From Candidatus Latescibacterota bacterium (GTDB taxonomy: Bacteria; Latescibacterota; MVCY01), in the NCBI GenBank assembly GCA_030640765.1, contig DAOWIT010000145.1, positions 1-7,769 of the forward strand: a stretch of 7,769 nucleotides of DNA, in the 5' to 3' direction. Below, one piece after another: positions 1 to 5,837 of this stretch. The translations under genes were made by a program, and so were the position numbers. The notes beneath the pieces are model-generated. The model made no database searches and was not told the origin of the DNA. It worked only from the letters and a program-made list of their open reading frames with translations. Each line of letters begins with the position of its first letter. The first letter of the stretch is position 1.

Positions 1-453
1 AAGATTGTGGTGAGCATCTGTGAGGAGAATATAGGGGTTCCGGTACTCGACTCCTATGTGGAGGCGGCGATTTTGGCCGAGTTGACCGGGGCAGGATTTG
101 CGGTGATCTCGTTAGAAGAGACTAAAAGGCAGGTCTCTGTAGCCGGTATTGAGCAGGCAATGGGAGGAGACTACCAGGCTGTCCAGCGGGCGGCTAAAAA
201 ACTGGCAGCTGAGGTGGTGATTGTGGGCAGGGCCAGCACGATCTTCTCCAGTCAGACACTGGGTACGGCCAAGTGCAGTTACGCCCGAGCCACAATCAGG
301 GCCATTGATGTCAGCTCCGGCGAAGTTCTGGCCGCTGTGGATCTGAGTCAGGCGAAAGGGTTTGCCAACACCGCCGAGAAAGCGGGGTTAAAGGCGTTAC
401 GGGAAGTCAGCACCCGCATCGCCCCGGAGATTGTAGAGAAACTGCAACCATAG
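1..453 (+). CDS. C-terminal part of a conserved protein of unknown function, possibly a secreted or lipoprotein-type factor
   Basis: The reading frame is open at base 1 and ends at a TAG at 451-453, giving 150 visible residues. The first GTG codons (7, 10) are probably internal, because the frame already reads KIVVSICEENIG across the edge. The fragment looks like one alpha/beta domain. It has an opening beta strand, a segment DSYVEAAILAELTGAGFAV (strand-helix-strand), a helix rich in A and K before AEVVIVGRAS, then two long strands around ARATIRAIDVSSGEVLAAVD, and a closing amphipathic helix. This layout resembles the LpoB/CsgG/FlgT-type periplasmic fold in which a strand ending in 'GRA' or 'GEA' precedes a 'R..D..SGE.L' hairpin. 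That link is from pattern memory, not a search. No signal peptide can be judged because the N-terminus is outside the window. Function is unknown; confidence is high for the gene and low for the family. Confidence 0.85.
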   Translation, partial: KIVVSICEENIGVPVLDSYVEAAILAELTGAGFAVISLEETKRQVSVAGIEQAMGGDYQAVQRAAKKLAAEVVIVGRASTIFSSQTLGTAKCSYARATIRAIDVSSGEVLAAVDLSQAKGFANTAEKAGLKALREVSTRIAPEIVEKLQP

Positions 454-470
454 TGACGTTGAGGAGACGC

Positions 471-482
471 GGGTATATACCC
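471..482. repeat. 12-bp perfect palindrome in spacer
   Basis: GGGTATATACCC reads the same on both strands and lies 17 bases after the stop of the first gene. It is the first of several palindromes in the 454-593 spacer. It is not followed by a T run, so it does not look like an intrinsic terminator. It could be a protein-binding site or a member of the hairpin family seen in this window. Confidence 0.6.
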
Positions 483-494
483 ACCTATTGTAGC

Positions 495-513
495 CGCACC
501 CTTTATGGATGCG
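495..513. repeat. Imperfect hairpin repeat with TTTAT loop
   Basis: CGCACCC (495-501) pairs with GGATGCG (507-513) at six of seven positions (C499/A509 is the mismatch) around the loop TTTAT. Flanks are GTAGC on the left and TAG on the right. It looks like a decayed copy of a short interspersed palindromic element, and it sits in the same spacer as two further palindromes. Confidence 0.55.
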
Positions 514-563
514 TAGACCATTCGTTTTGCACCTTATCCAAGGACACACTCTGCCTCTAAAAA

Positions 564-585
564 GGGCGACCACGGAGGGTCGCCC
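564..585. repeat. 8-bp hairpin repeat abutting the VWA gene start
   Basis: GGGCGACC (564-571) and GGTCGCCC (578-585) are perfect inverted arms around the loop ACGGAG. The arm ends only eight bases before the ATG at 594. The loop and the start of the right arm together carry GGAGGG (574-579), the only Shine-Dalgarno-like string upstream of that gene, about 14 bases from the start codon. The reverse strand (GTAGGGGCGACCC...) resembles a palindromic element I recall from many environmental genomes; a genome-wide search would settle copy number. Confidence 0.7.
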
Positions 586-593
586 CTACAAAA

Positions 594-2756
594 ATGGCAC
601 TTAATTTCCACCTGAATTCAGTTATTATACCTCTGCTGCTTCTGCCCATCTTGGTAGCACTGGCTTGGTTTTTCTACCGGCGAACCAATCCGCCTATCTC
701 TCGCCGGCTGAGAAGATTCCTCTTTGCCCTGCGAGCCGCCGCCCTCTGTCTGCTAACCTTCCTGCTCTTCGAGCCAATGCTCACCTTTACCTCCACCGTG
801 ACAGAAAAGCCCATCGTAGCATTCTTAGTTGATTGTAGCCAGAGCATGTCCCTGACCGACTCCCAGGGGAACCGCCAAAAACAGCTCGTTGCCCTGCTTG
901 CCAGCAGCACCCTCGACAGCTTAGCCCAGTGCTCTCGGCTCAAGATATTCGCCTTTGCGGACGATTTTACTGACTTCGATCTGGTTTCAACAGATTCGCT
1001 TTTTCTCACTGGCCAGGGCACCGACATCGGTTCTGCCTTAGAGGAGTTAGAGAGGAAGTTCGAGCCAGAGGAACTCTCCGGTCTCATCCTCCTCTCCGAC
1101 GGAGCCAATAACCTGGGCAAAGACCCGCTCAGCGTGGCTAAAAGGATGAAAGTGCCTATCTTTACCGTGGGAATCGGAAGTCCCCAGGGTGAAAGAGATA
1201 TTAGGCTCTCAGGACTTCTTTTCCCCCCGGTTGCCTACACCGGGGACCGCCTGCCCCTGGAGGTGACCATCCAAAGCTGGGGATACACCGGAGTCAGAGC
1301 CACAGTGATACTCTCCGAAAAGGGGGAGAAATTAGCCCAACAGTATGTCACCCTGACAGGCGAGGGCAGAGAACAACAGGTGGGATTTGAATTGCCAGTG
1401 GAGAAACCAGGCTTGCATCACTATCAGGTGAGTATTCCAGTAGGGGAAGGGGAACTTTCTCCGAAGAACAACCGCCAGAGATTTAAGGTGAAGATCTTAG
1501 ACAGCCGAATCCGGGTGCTTCTGGTGGCAGGTGGACCAAGCCCAGATTTTGCTTTCCTTAGAAAGACATTGGAGAGAGGAAAAGATGTGGAGGTTCATCC
1601 CCTGGTGATCAAAAAAGCCAACCAGTTCTATCAGGGCAAATTTCCTGCATCTGGAAAAGACCTGAGAGAATTCAAGTTAGTTATTCTGTTGGATTTGCCT
1701 CGGTCGGTGATCAGGGGCCGGCCAGAGCGATTGCTCTCGGAATTTGTCCGGCAGGGTGGGGGACTGTTAGTTATTGGCGGCGAAGATGGCTTCAGGGGCT
1801 ACAAAAAATCTCCACTGGCAAATGTCTTACCGGTGACACTGAGGTCAGGGGTCTTCTTTCGCTCAGGAGAATTTCAGCTGGAGCTTTCTGCCCCGGGAGA
1901 GAGACATCCGGTCACGCTACTCTCTGAGGATCCGATGGAAAGCCAGAGGATGTGGGTGGAGTTGCCGCCCCTTGCTGGGGTTAATAGGTTGGAAGCTGTT
2001 CGTCCCGAGGCAATCCTGCTGGCCTATTATGAGGATCCAACAGGCACTTTTCTTCCCCTTGTGGTGGTAGGCAGCTACGGCAAGGGCAGGGTTATGGTGG
2101 CTCCCTTCTGTGGCTTTTGGCGTTGGGATTTGGTGATGTGGGGAATAGTTAAAACCAACAGGGCTTCAGACAAATTCTGGCAGAACACCGTGGCCTGGCT
2201 CACCGTTCCCAGAGACCTCTCACCAGTTCAGGTAAGCACTGACAAGAAAGTCTACCGAAGCGGAGAGAAGGTGAACTTACAAGTACAGCTCTACGATCCC
2301 CTAGCCAGTCCTCTGTCAGAGGCCAACGTCATTGTTACACTGTCTCGACAAGGGATAAAGCAGAGGCAACTTCAACTGAAAGATTGCGGAGATGGCATGT
2401 ATCGATCTCAACTCTCTAAACTTGTCCCCGGCACCTACCAGGCTGAAGTAATAGCCTGGAAAGGGAATGAGAAAGTAGGGCAGGGGAGGGGAGAATTCAC
2501 CGTAGACCAGTACAGCTTAGAATTTCAACAAACCCAAGCAAACTATGAGCTTCTGAAAAGAATGGCCTACCACAGCGGAGGCAGGTTCTGCCGGGTAGAG
2601 GAATTTTCCCGCTTGTTGGGACAGTTGGATCTGAAGAAGCAGAGACGGTCCCATACCCGTTCAGTCAGGCTGTATAGCTACCCTTGGATTCTGGCACTGG
2701 TTCTGGGCTTGATCGCCACCGAGTGGACCGTGCGGAGGAAACGAAGACTGTTGTGA
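594..2756 (+). CDS. Membrane-anchored VWA / glutamine-amidotransferase-like protein
   Basis: A 720-residue inner-membrane protein of the BatA-like VWA type. Two hydrophobic segments near the N-terminus (about 9-28 and 42-63) are followed by a von Willebrand A domain with an intact metal site: D80-C-S-Q-S84 (DxSxS), T143 in GTDIG, and D169 in LLSDGAN. A region of about 305-400 has the flavodoxin-like class I glutamine amidotransferase fold (IRVLLVAGG, then VRQGGGLLVIGGEDGF). No catalytic cysteine is seen at the elbow, so it is probably non-enzymatic. GFWRWDL near 508 is typical of this architecture. A beta-sandwich-like segment starting STDKKVYRSGEKV comes next, and a last membrane helix (about 697-713) is followed by a basic tail, RRKRRLL. 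The ATG at 594 is the only start codon after an in-frame TAA at 558. Family members often sit in Bat or MoxR-ATPase clusters, but no such partner is visible here. Its cellular role is not established; metal-dependent protein binding at the periplasmic face is an inference. Confidence 0.88.
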   Translation: MALNFHLNSVIIPLLLLPILVALAWFFYRRTNPPISRRLRRFLFALRAAALCLLTFLLFEPMLTFTSTVTEKPIVAFLVDCSQSMSLTDSQGNRQKQLVALLASSTLDSLAQCSRLKIFAFADDFTDFDLVSTDSLFLTGQGTDIGSALEELERKFEPEELSGLILLSDGANNLGKDPLSVAKRMKVPIFTVGIGSPQGERDIRLSGLLFPPVAYTGDRLPLEVTIQSWGYTGVRATVILSEKGEKLAQQYVTLTGEGREQQVGFELPVEKPGLHHYQVSIPVGEGELSPKNNRQRFKVKILDSRIRVLLVAGGPSPDFAFLRKTLERGKDVEVHPLVIKKANQFYQGKFPASGKDLREFKLVILLDLPRSVIRGRPERLLSEFVRQGGGLLVIGGEDGFRGYKKSPLANVLPVTLRSGVFFRSGEFQLELSAPGERHPVTLLSEDPMESQRMWVELPPLAGVNRLEAVRPEAILLAYYEDPTGTFLPLVVVGSYGKGRVMVAPFCGFWRWDLVMWGIVKTNRASDKFWQNTVAWLTVPRDLSPVQVSTDKKVYRSGEKVNLQVQLYDPLASPLSEANVIVTLSRQGIKQRQLQLKDCGDGMYRSQLSKLVPGTYQAEVIAWKGNEKVGQGRGEFTVDQYSLEFQQTQANYELLKRMAYHSGGRFCRVEEFSRLLGQLDLKKQRRSHTRSVRLYSYPWILALVLGLIATEWTVRRKRRLL

Positions 2757-2786
2757 ACCCAGATACGGAAATTCATCCTCTGGCAG

Positions 2787-2806
2787 CCCACGAATTTATT
2801 CGTGGG
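2787..2806. repeat. Hairpin 1 of spacer train (loop TTTA)
   Basis: CCCACGAA (2787-2794) and TTCGTGGG (2799-2806) form a perfect 8-bp stem around TTTA. It starts 31 bases after the VWA gene stop. The downstream sequence is TCTGAAAAAG, so no T run follows and terminator function on the + strand is unlikely. Confidence 0.8.
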
Positions 2807-2831
2807 TCTGAAAAAGCACCATAGGACGGTC

Positions 2832-2847
2832 AACCGTTTAAACGGTT
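2832..2847. repeat. Hairpin 2 of spacer train (loop TTAA)
   Basis: AACCGTTTAAACGGTT is a perfect 16-bp palindrome, readable as a 6-bp stem with loop TTAA. It is followed by TAT, so the string CGGTTTAT ends this unit and recurs at the end of hairpin 3. Confidence 0.8.
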
Positions 2848-2866
2848 TATTGAAGCAGGATTCCAA

Positions 2867-2884
2867 AAACCGATGAATCGGTTT
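2867..2884. repeat. Hairpin 3 of spacer train (loop TGAA)
   Basis: AAACCGA (2867-2873) and TCGGTTT (2878-2884) form a perfect 7-bp stem around TGAA. It shares the ACCG/CGGT core and the trailing CGGTTTAT with hairpin 2, which suggests common descent of these two units. Confidence 0.8.
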
Positions 2885-2905
2885 ATGTGTTCATTTGCTT
2901 TGGTG

Positions 2906-2923
2906 CCACGATTGGAATCGTGG
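2906..2923. repeat. Hairpin 4 of spacer train (loop TGGA)
   Basis: CCACGAT (2906-2912) and ATCGTGG (2917-2923) form a perfect 7-bp stem around TGGA. The CCACGA/TCGTGG core is shared with hairpin 1. It lies 40 bases before the rimO start. Confidence 0.8.
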
Positions 2924-2963
2924 GCTTCCACTGGATTTCATTACATTTACACTAACAGGATAA

Positions 2964-4295
2964 ATGAGTCTTTCCGAATATAGCATGAACAAACCTAAAC
3001 TGGCGCTAATTACCTTAGGATGTTCCAAAAACTTGGTTGACTCGGAGAAGATGTTAGGACTTCTGGAGGCAAACGGTTACCAGCTCAGCTCCGAGCAAGA
3101 AGCGGATTTAATTATTATCAATACCTGCGGTTTTATCCAGCCGGCAAAGGAGGAGTCCATCGAGACGATCTTGGAGGCTGCCCGGTTCAAAGAGGATGAC
3201 AGGGCAAAGAAGCTGATTGTAACCGGCTGCCTTGTCCAACGCTACCCGAGACAACTGGAACAGCAGTTACCAGAAGCCGATCTGCTGCTTGGACTCGCCG
3301 ATGAATCCCAGATTGTTCGACACTGTGACCGACTCCTGGGTTTGAGGAGAGCAGAACTGCACCAGGCAGAAAGGCGAATTCTCACTCCCTCTCACTATGC
3401 CTATCTCAGGATAGCCGACGGCTGCGACAACTGTTGCAGCTACTGCACCATTCCCCTTATTCGCGGCAGACAGCGAAGCAGACCCATACAAGAGGTAACC
3501 ACTGAGGCAGGTCACTTAGTTCGGCAAGGGGTCAGGGAACTTATCCTGATAGCCCAGGATACCACCAAGTACGGGACAGATCTCTACAGCAAGAGGTGCT
3601 TGGATGAACTAATCCGGGAGCTGGCAAAGATAGAGGGTGTCGAGTGGCTTCGACTGCTTTACACCCACCCTGCCCACTGGTGGGATGGCCTTATAGATGT
3701 GCTGGCAGAGACTCCAAAGGTATGCCGCTGCTTAGACATTCCCCTTCAGCACATCTCCGACAGGATTCTGACCGAGATGAACCGGCGGATCACCCGGAAA
3801 CAAATCAGCCAGCTTATTCAAAAGCTGAGAGAAAAACTTCCCGGCGTGGTCTTGCGTACCTCGGTGATGGTGGGGTTTCCAGGTGAGACCGACCAGGAGT
3901 TCCAGGAATTGCTCGATTTCCTCCGGCAAGTCAGATTTGAGCGGCTGGGGACCTTCACTTATTGGCGGGAAGAGGGGACTGAAGCGGCGGAATTTAGCCA
4001 TCAGTTACCTCAAAAGGTGAAAGAAGAGCGGCTTCATCAGGTAATGTTGCTACAACAGAAGGTTTCTCTTGAATTCAACCGCTCGCTGGTCGGTAAAGTG
4101 CTTCCTGTGCTTATTGATCAACAGATTGATACTCTTCCTGTCCAATTTATAGGACGCACTCAACTGAGCGCCCCTGAGGTAGACGGTCAGGTGCTGATCA
4201 CTGGAGGCCAGGCTCAGGTAGGCCAATTTTACAAGGTAAGAATAGCGAAAGCTCATGAATATGATATCACCGGGGAAATTGTCTCTGTCGGGTAA
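2964..4295 (+). CDS. rimO: Ribosomal protein S12 methylthiotransferase RimO
   Basis: RimO is a cytoplasmic radical-SAM enzyme that adds a methylthio group to the conserved aspartate of ribosomal protein S12, using two 4Fe-4S clusters and S-adenosylmethionine. The 443 residues match the usual length. The N-terminal UPF0004 domain has the three cluster cysteines C20 (TLGCSKN), C55 (NTCGF) and C89 (TGCLVQRY). The radical-SAM CxxxCxxC motif is C154, C158, C161 (DGCDNCCSYCTIP). VMVGFPGETDQEF lies in the radical-SAM barrel, and the last 70 or so residues (from about 375) fit a TRAM domain. LGCSKNLVDSE favours RimO over MiaB. Two in-frame starts are possible: ATG 2964 has AGGA at 2957-2960 with only a 3-base gap, and ATG 2985 has no clear ribosome site. 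The gene stands alone between two non-coding spacers. Confidence 0.96.
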   Translation: MSLSEYSMNKPKLALITLGCSKNLVDSEKMLGLLEANGYQLSSEQEADLIIINTCGFIQPAKEESIETILEAARFKEDDRAKKLIVTGCLVQRYPRQLEQQLPEADLLLGLADESQIVRHCDRLLGLRRAELHQAERRILTPSHYAYLRIADGCDNCCSYCTIPLIRGRQRSRPIQEVTTEAGHLVRQGVRELILIAQDTTKYGTDLYSKRCLDELIRELAKIEGVEWLRLLYTHPAHWWDGLIDVLAETPKVCRCLDIPLQHISDRILTEMNRRITRKQISQLIQKLREKLPGVVLRTSVMVGFPGETDQEFQELLDFLRQVRFERLGTFTYWREEGTEAAEFSHQLPQKVKEERLHQVMLLQQKVSLEFNRSLVGKVLPVLIDQQIDTLPVQFIGRTQLSAPEVDGQVLITGGQAQVGQFYKVRIAKAHEYDITGEIVSVG

Positions 4296-4305
4296 GAACT
4301 TGTGC

Positions 4306-4334
4306 TTGACTTTTCCCTGGCCGCTGATTATATT
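4306..4334 (+). promoter_or_regulatory. Sigma-70-type promoter for the M23-bactofilin unit
   Basis: TTGACT at 4306-4311 and TATATT at 4329-4334 are separated by exactly 17 bp, and each differs from consensus at one position. It starts 11 bases after the rimO stop and points to the M23 gene. Transcription should begin near 4341, leaving a leader of about 115 bases. This is the strongest promoter-like sequence I see in the window; I infer it by inspection only. Confidence 0.7.
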
Positions 4335-4354
4335 TATTCGTTGAATTTCAGCGG
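4321..4354. promoter_or_regulatory. Inverted repeat spanning the -10 box and probable start site
   Basis: CCGCTGA (4321-4327) and TCAGCGG (4348-4354) are perfect 7-bp inverted arms, centre to centre 27 bp apart, enclosing the TATATT box and the expected transcription start. This geometry fits an operator for a dimeric or tetrameric repressor. A chance palindrome or a leader hairpin is possible. No regulator gene is visible nearby. Confidence 0.4.
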
Positions 4355-4356
4355 AA

Positions 4357-4375
4357 TTTGTCCCTGTTGGACAAA
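4357..4375 (+). other. Hairpin in the M23 leader
   Basis: TTTGTCC (4357-4363) and GGACAAA (4369-4375) form a perfect 7-bp stem with loop CTGTT, within the predicted leader of the M23 mRNA. No T run follows directly, so it is not a convincing terminator for rimO. It may be a 5'-leader structure. A further weaker pair, CTCAGG (4394-4399) with CCTGAG (4422-4427), lies between it and the start codon. Confidence 0.45.
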
Positions 4376-4455
4376 ATGCCCATTGGGAAAAAGCTCAGGA
4401 AAATCTTACCTAAGAGTGCTGCCTGAGATAAAGCTTGTTAAGGATTCTGTATCTG

Positions 4456-5208
4456 ATGTCGACTAAGGTTAAATACATCTCAATTTTTATTGTTCCCGAT
4501 GATGGCTCAAAGACCACTAAGCTGAGGTTAAGGCACCCCATCTACCGCTTCCTCACCATTCTTTTCCCCGCCTTATTGGTTTTTATGGTGGCTAGTTTGT
4601 TTTTCTGGGGGAAAATGGTGCAGGTTTTCCGAGAGAAAGCTGTCCTGCGAGCGGAGAATGCCAAGGTGAGACAGTTAGCTTTCGAGTTAGAACAAATTCG
4701 GGCAATTGACAACCAGCTACGGGTAATGGCTGGGGCGGATCTTAAACTTTCCCCTGGTGTTACCAGATCTACATATATGTTGACAGACAGCCTGAGCGAG
4801 GATTCCTCTATCCAGCAGAAGGATATTCCTTCTATCTGGCCAACAGAGGGTAGGGTCTCTTCAGAGTTTGGTGAATACCGAGGGCTGATGGGCAAAAGGC
4901 ACGAGGGGATCGATATCGCTGCTGCCTCCGGCACTCCAGTGAGGGCTACCGCTGAGGGAAAGGTGCTCTTCGCCGGATGGACAGATGACCTGGGGAATAT
5001 AGTGATTATCAAACATGGCACCCGATATTTCACCCGCTATGGTCACAACGATGAGATGTCTGTTAAAGAAGGCCAATTAGTCAAAAAAGGCCAGGTGATA
5101 GCCACTGTGGGAAGTTCTGGCCACAGCACCGCGCCCCACTTGCATTACGAAGTCTGGGAAAATGCTAAACCAGTAAACCCGAGGAGATTTTTGCCGAGAA
5201 AGGAGTAG
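4456..5208 (+). CDS. Membrane-anchored M23 (LytM-type) peptidoglycan endopeptidase
   Basis: A 250-residue zinc metallopeptidase expected to cut peptide cross-links in peptidoglycan in the periplasm. A short cytoplasmic N-terminus (KYISIFIVPDDGS) precedes one membrane helix at about 32-51. A coiled-coil stretch follows (about 57-85, VLRAENAKVRQLAFELEQIR), and the LytM domain occupies about 128-250. All metal and catalytic residues are present: H149 and D153 (HEGID), H197 (RYGHN), and H228/H230 (HLHYEVW). ATG 4456 is preferred because AAGGA (4440-4444) lies 11 bases upstream. The alternative TTG at 4435, which adds seven residues, has no ribosome site. The bactofilin gene follows after 5 bp. 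Pairing with bactofilin suggests the peptidase is positioned by that scaffold; this is inferred from similar pairs in other bacteria. Confidence 0.93.
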   Translation: MSTKVKYISIFIVPDDGSKTTKLRLRHPIYRFLTILFPALLVFMVASLFFWGKMVQVFREKAVLRAENAKVRQLAFELEQIRAIDNQLRVMAGADLKLSPGVTRSTYMLTDSLSEDSSIQQKDIPSIWPTEGRVSSEFGEYRGLMGKRHEGIDIAAASGTPVRATAEGKVLFAGWTDDLGNIVIIKHGTRYFTRYGHNDEMSVKEGQLVKKGQVIATVGSSGHSTAPHLHYEVWENAKPVNPRRFLPRKE

Positions 5209-5213
5209 GAAAA

Positions 5214-5615
5214 ATGGCTAAACAGAACGGAGGACAGCTAAACACAATTGTCGGAAAGGGCTCAGTCCTTGAAGGTACATTTAATATCAATAATAGCTTG
5301 CGCGTAGATGGGAGTATAAAAGGCAGGCTCACTGTGGGGGACAGTCTCACAGTAGGCAAGGAAGGCGTGATAGAGGCGGATATCGAGACCAAAAAGGCAA
5401 CTGTGGCAGGGAAGGTCATCGGTACTCTGAAGGCCTCCGAGCGGATCGTTTTAGAATCCAGTTCCACATTAGAAGGGGACCTTAAGACAAAGTTTTTGGT
5501 TATCGAAGAAGGCGCTGTTGTTGTAGGAAATTGCCAGTCAAGCAACGAGACCAAAGACCTTTCGCCTGTTAAAGTACCACCGAAGAAAGAGCAGCAGAAT
5601 AAGATAAGTTCCTAA
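5214..5615 (+). CDS. Bactofilin (polymer-forming cytoskeletal protein)
   Basis: A 133-residue bactofilin (DUF583). These proteins self-assemble without nucleotide into filaments or membrane-associated sheets and act as scaffolds for cell-wall enzymes. The core (about residues 10-110) shows the expected right-handed beta-helix rhythm of short hydrophobic strands separated by glycines: VLEGTFNINNSLRVDGSIKG, LTVGKEGVIEADI, ATVAGKVIGTLKA, and STLEGDLKTKFLVIEEGAVV. The tails are polar and probably disordered, ending in KVPPKKEQQNKISS, a common site for partner binding. The start is supported by AGGAG at 5201-5205, which overlaps the last codons of the M23 gene with an 8-base spacing to the ATG, so the two are probably translationally coupled. 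Length and architecture are normal for the family. Confidence 0.95.
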   Translation: MAKQNGGQLNTIVGKGSVLEGTFNINNSLRVDGSIKGRLTVGDSLTVGKEGVIEADIETKKATVAGKVIGTLKASERIVLESSSTLEGDLKTKFLVIEEGAVVVGNCQSSNETKDLSPVKVPPKKEQQNKISS

Positions 5616-5700
5616 ATTGCTTGTGCCTTAGCGTTAAGTTTTGGCAATAAAGGGGTAGGGTGTAACCTTTGAGCAAACCAGCCCTTGCCTACTCCAAAAA

Positions 5701-5709
5701 TGTGGAAAA
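5701..5709 (-). promoter_or_regulatory. DnaA box-like site (near-match)
   Basis: TGTGGAAAA on the + strand, TTTTCCACA on the - strand, differs from the consensus TTATCCACA at one base. It is 11 bp (about one helical turn) from the next box in the same orientation. Confidence 0.55.
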
Positions 5710-5711
5710 CC

Positions 5712-5720
5712 TGTGGATAA
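5712..5720 (-). promoter_or_regulatory. Perfect DnaA box
   Basis: TGTGGATAA on the + strand is the exact complement of the consensus TTATCCACA. It is in tandem with the near-match 11 bp to its left. Confidence 0.7.
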
Positions 5721-5796
5721 CCCTTCGTTGATATCGTAGAGTAAGCATAAGCGAAATATAGTCTTGTAGCGAAGAAGCGATAGTACAAGCAGTTAG

Positions 5797-5805
5797 TTAT
5801 CCACA
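5797..5805 (+). promoter_or_regulatory. Perfect DnaA box, opposite orientation
   Basis: TTATCCACA matches the consensus exactly on the + strand, 85 bp to the right of and inverted to the other perfect box, followed by a run of six T (ATTTTTT). Confidence 0.7.
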
Positions 5806-5831
5806 TTTTTTCGGCAATCTTCAGTCTATTC

Positions 5832-5837
5832 AGGAGG
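5832..5837 (+). promoter_or_regulatory. Ribosome binding site that fixes a TTG start
   Basis: AGGAGG, a full Shine-Dalgarno core, ends seven bases before TTG 5845. It is the reason for reading that TTG as the start of the ATPase subunit H/G gene, with no ATG needed. Confidence 0.8.

Noticed and set aside
674..1120. Long minus-strand open frame inside the VWA gene, and similar minus-strand frames inside rimO, M23, bactofilin and subunit I
   Set aside because: They overlap well-supported + strand genes, lack recognisable domains or ribosome sites, and have shadow-frame composition.
2787..2923. CRISPR-like array suggested by spacing near 40 bp
   Set aside because: The units share form but not sequence; there is no constant repeat, and no cas gene is in the window.
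4357..4375. Intrinsic terminator of rimO
   Set aside because: The stem is followed by A-rich sequence and not a T run, and it lies downstream of a strong promoter for the next unit, so a leader hairpin fits better.
4435..4455. TTG start extending the M23 peptidase by seven residues
   Set aside because: No Shine-Dalgarno precedes it, whereas AAGGA precedes ATG 4456, and the family N-terminus aligns better with MSTKVKYISIFIVP.
5730..5750. DnaA-trio (tandem TAG) unwinding motif next to the DnaA boxes
   Set aside because: Only a single TAG and a TAA are seen, not an ordered tandem series.
5728..5762. Promoter for the ATPase operon from TTGATA (5728-5733) and TATAGT (5757-5762)
   Set aside because: The spacing is 23 bp, too long for a standard sigma-70 promoter.
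5612..5806. Minus-strand 64-residue open frame across the DnaA-box spacer
   Set aside because: Low-complexity aromatic-rich translation with no family resemblance; it covers the DnaA boxes and has no convincing ribosome site.
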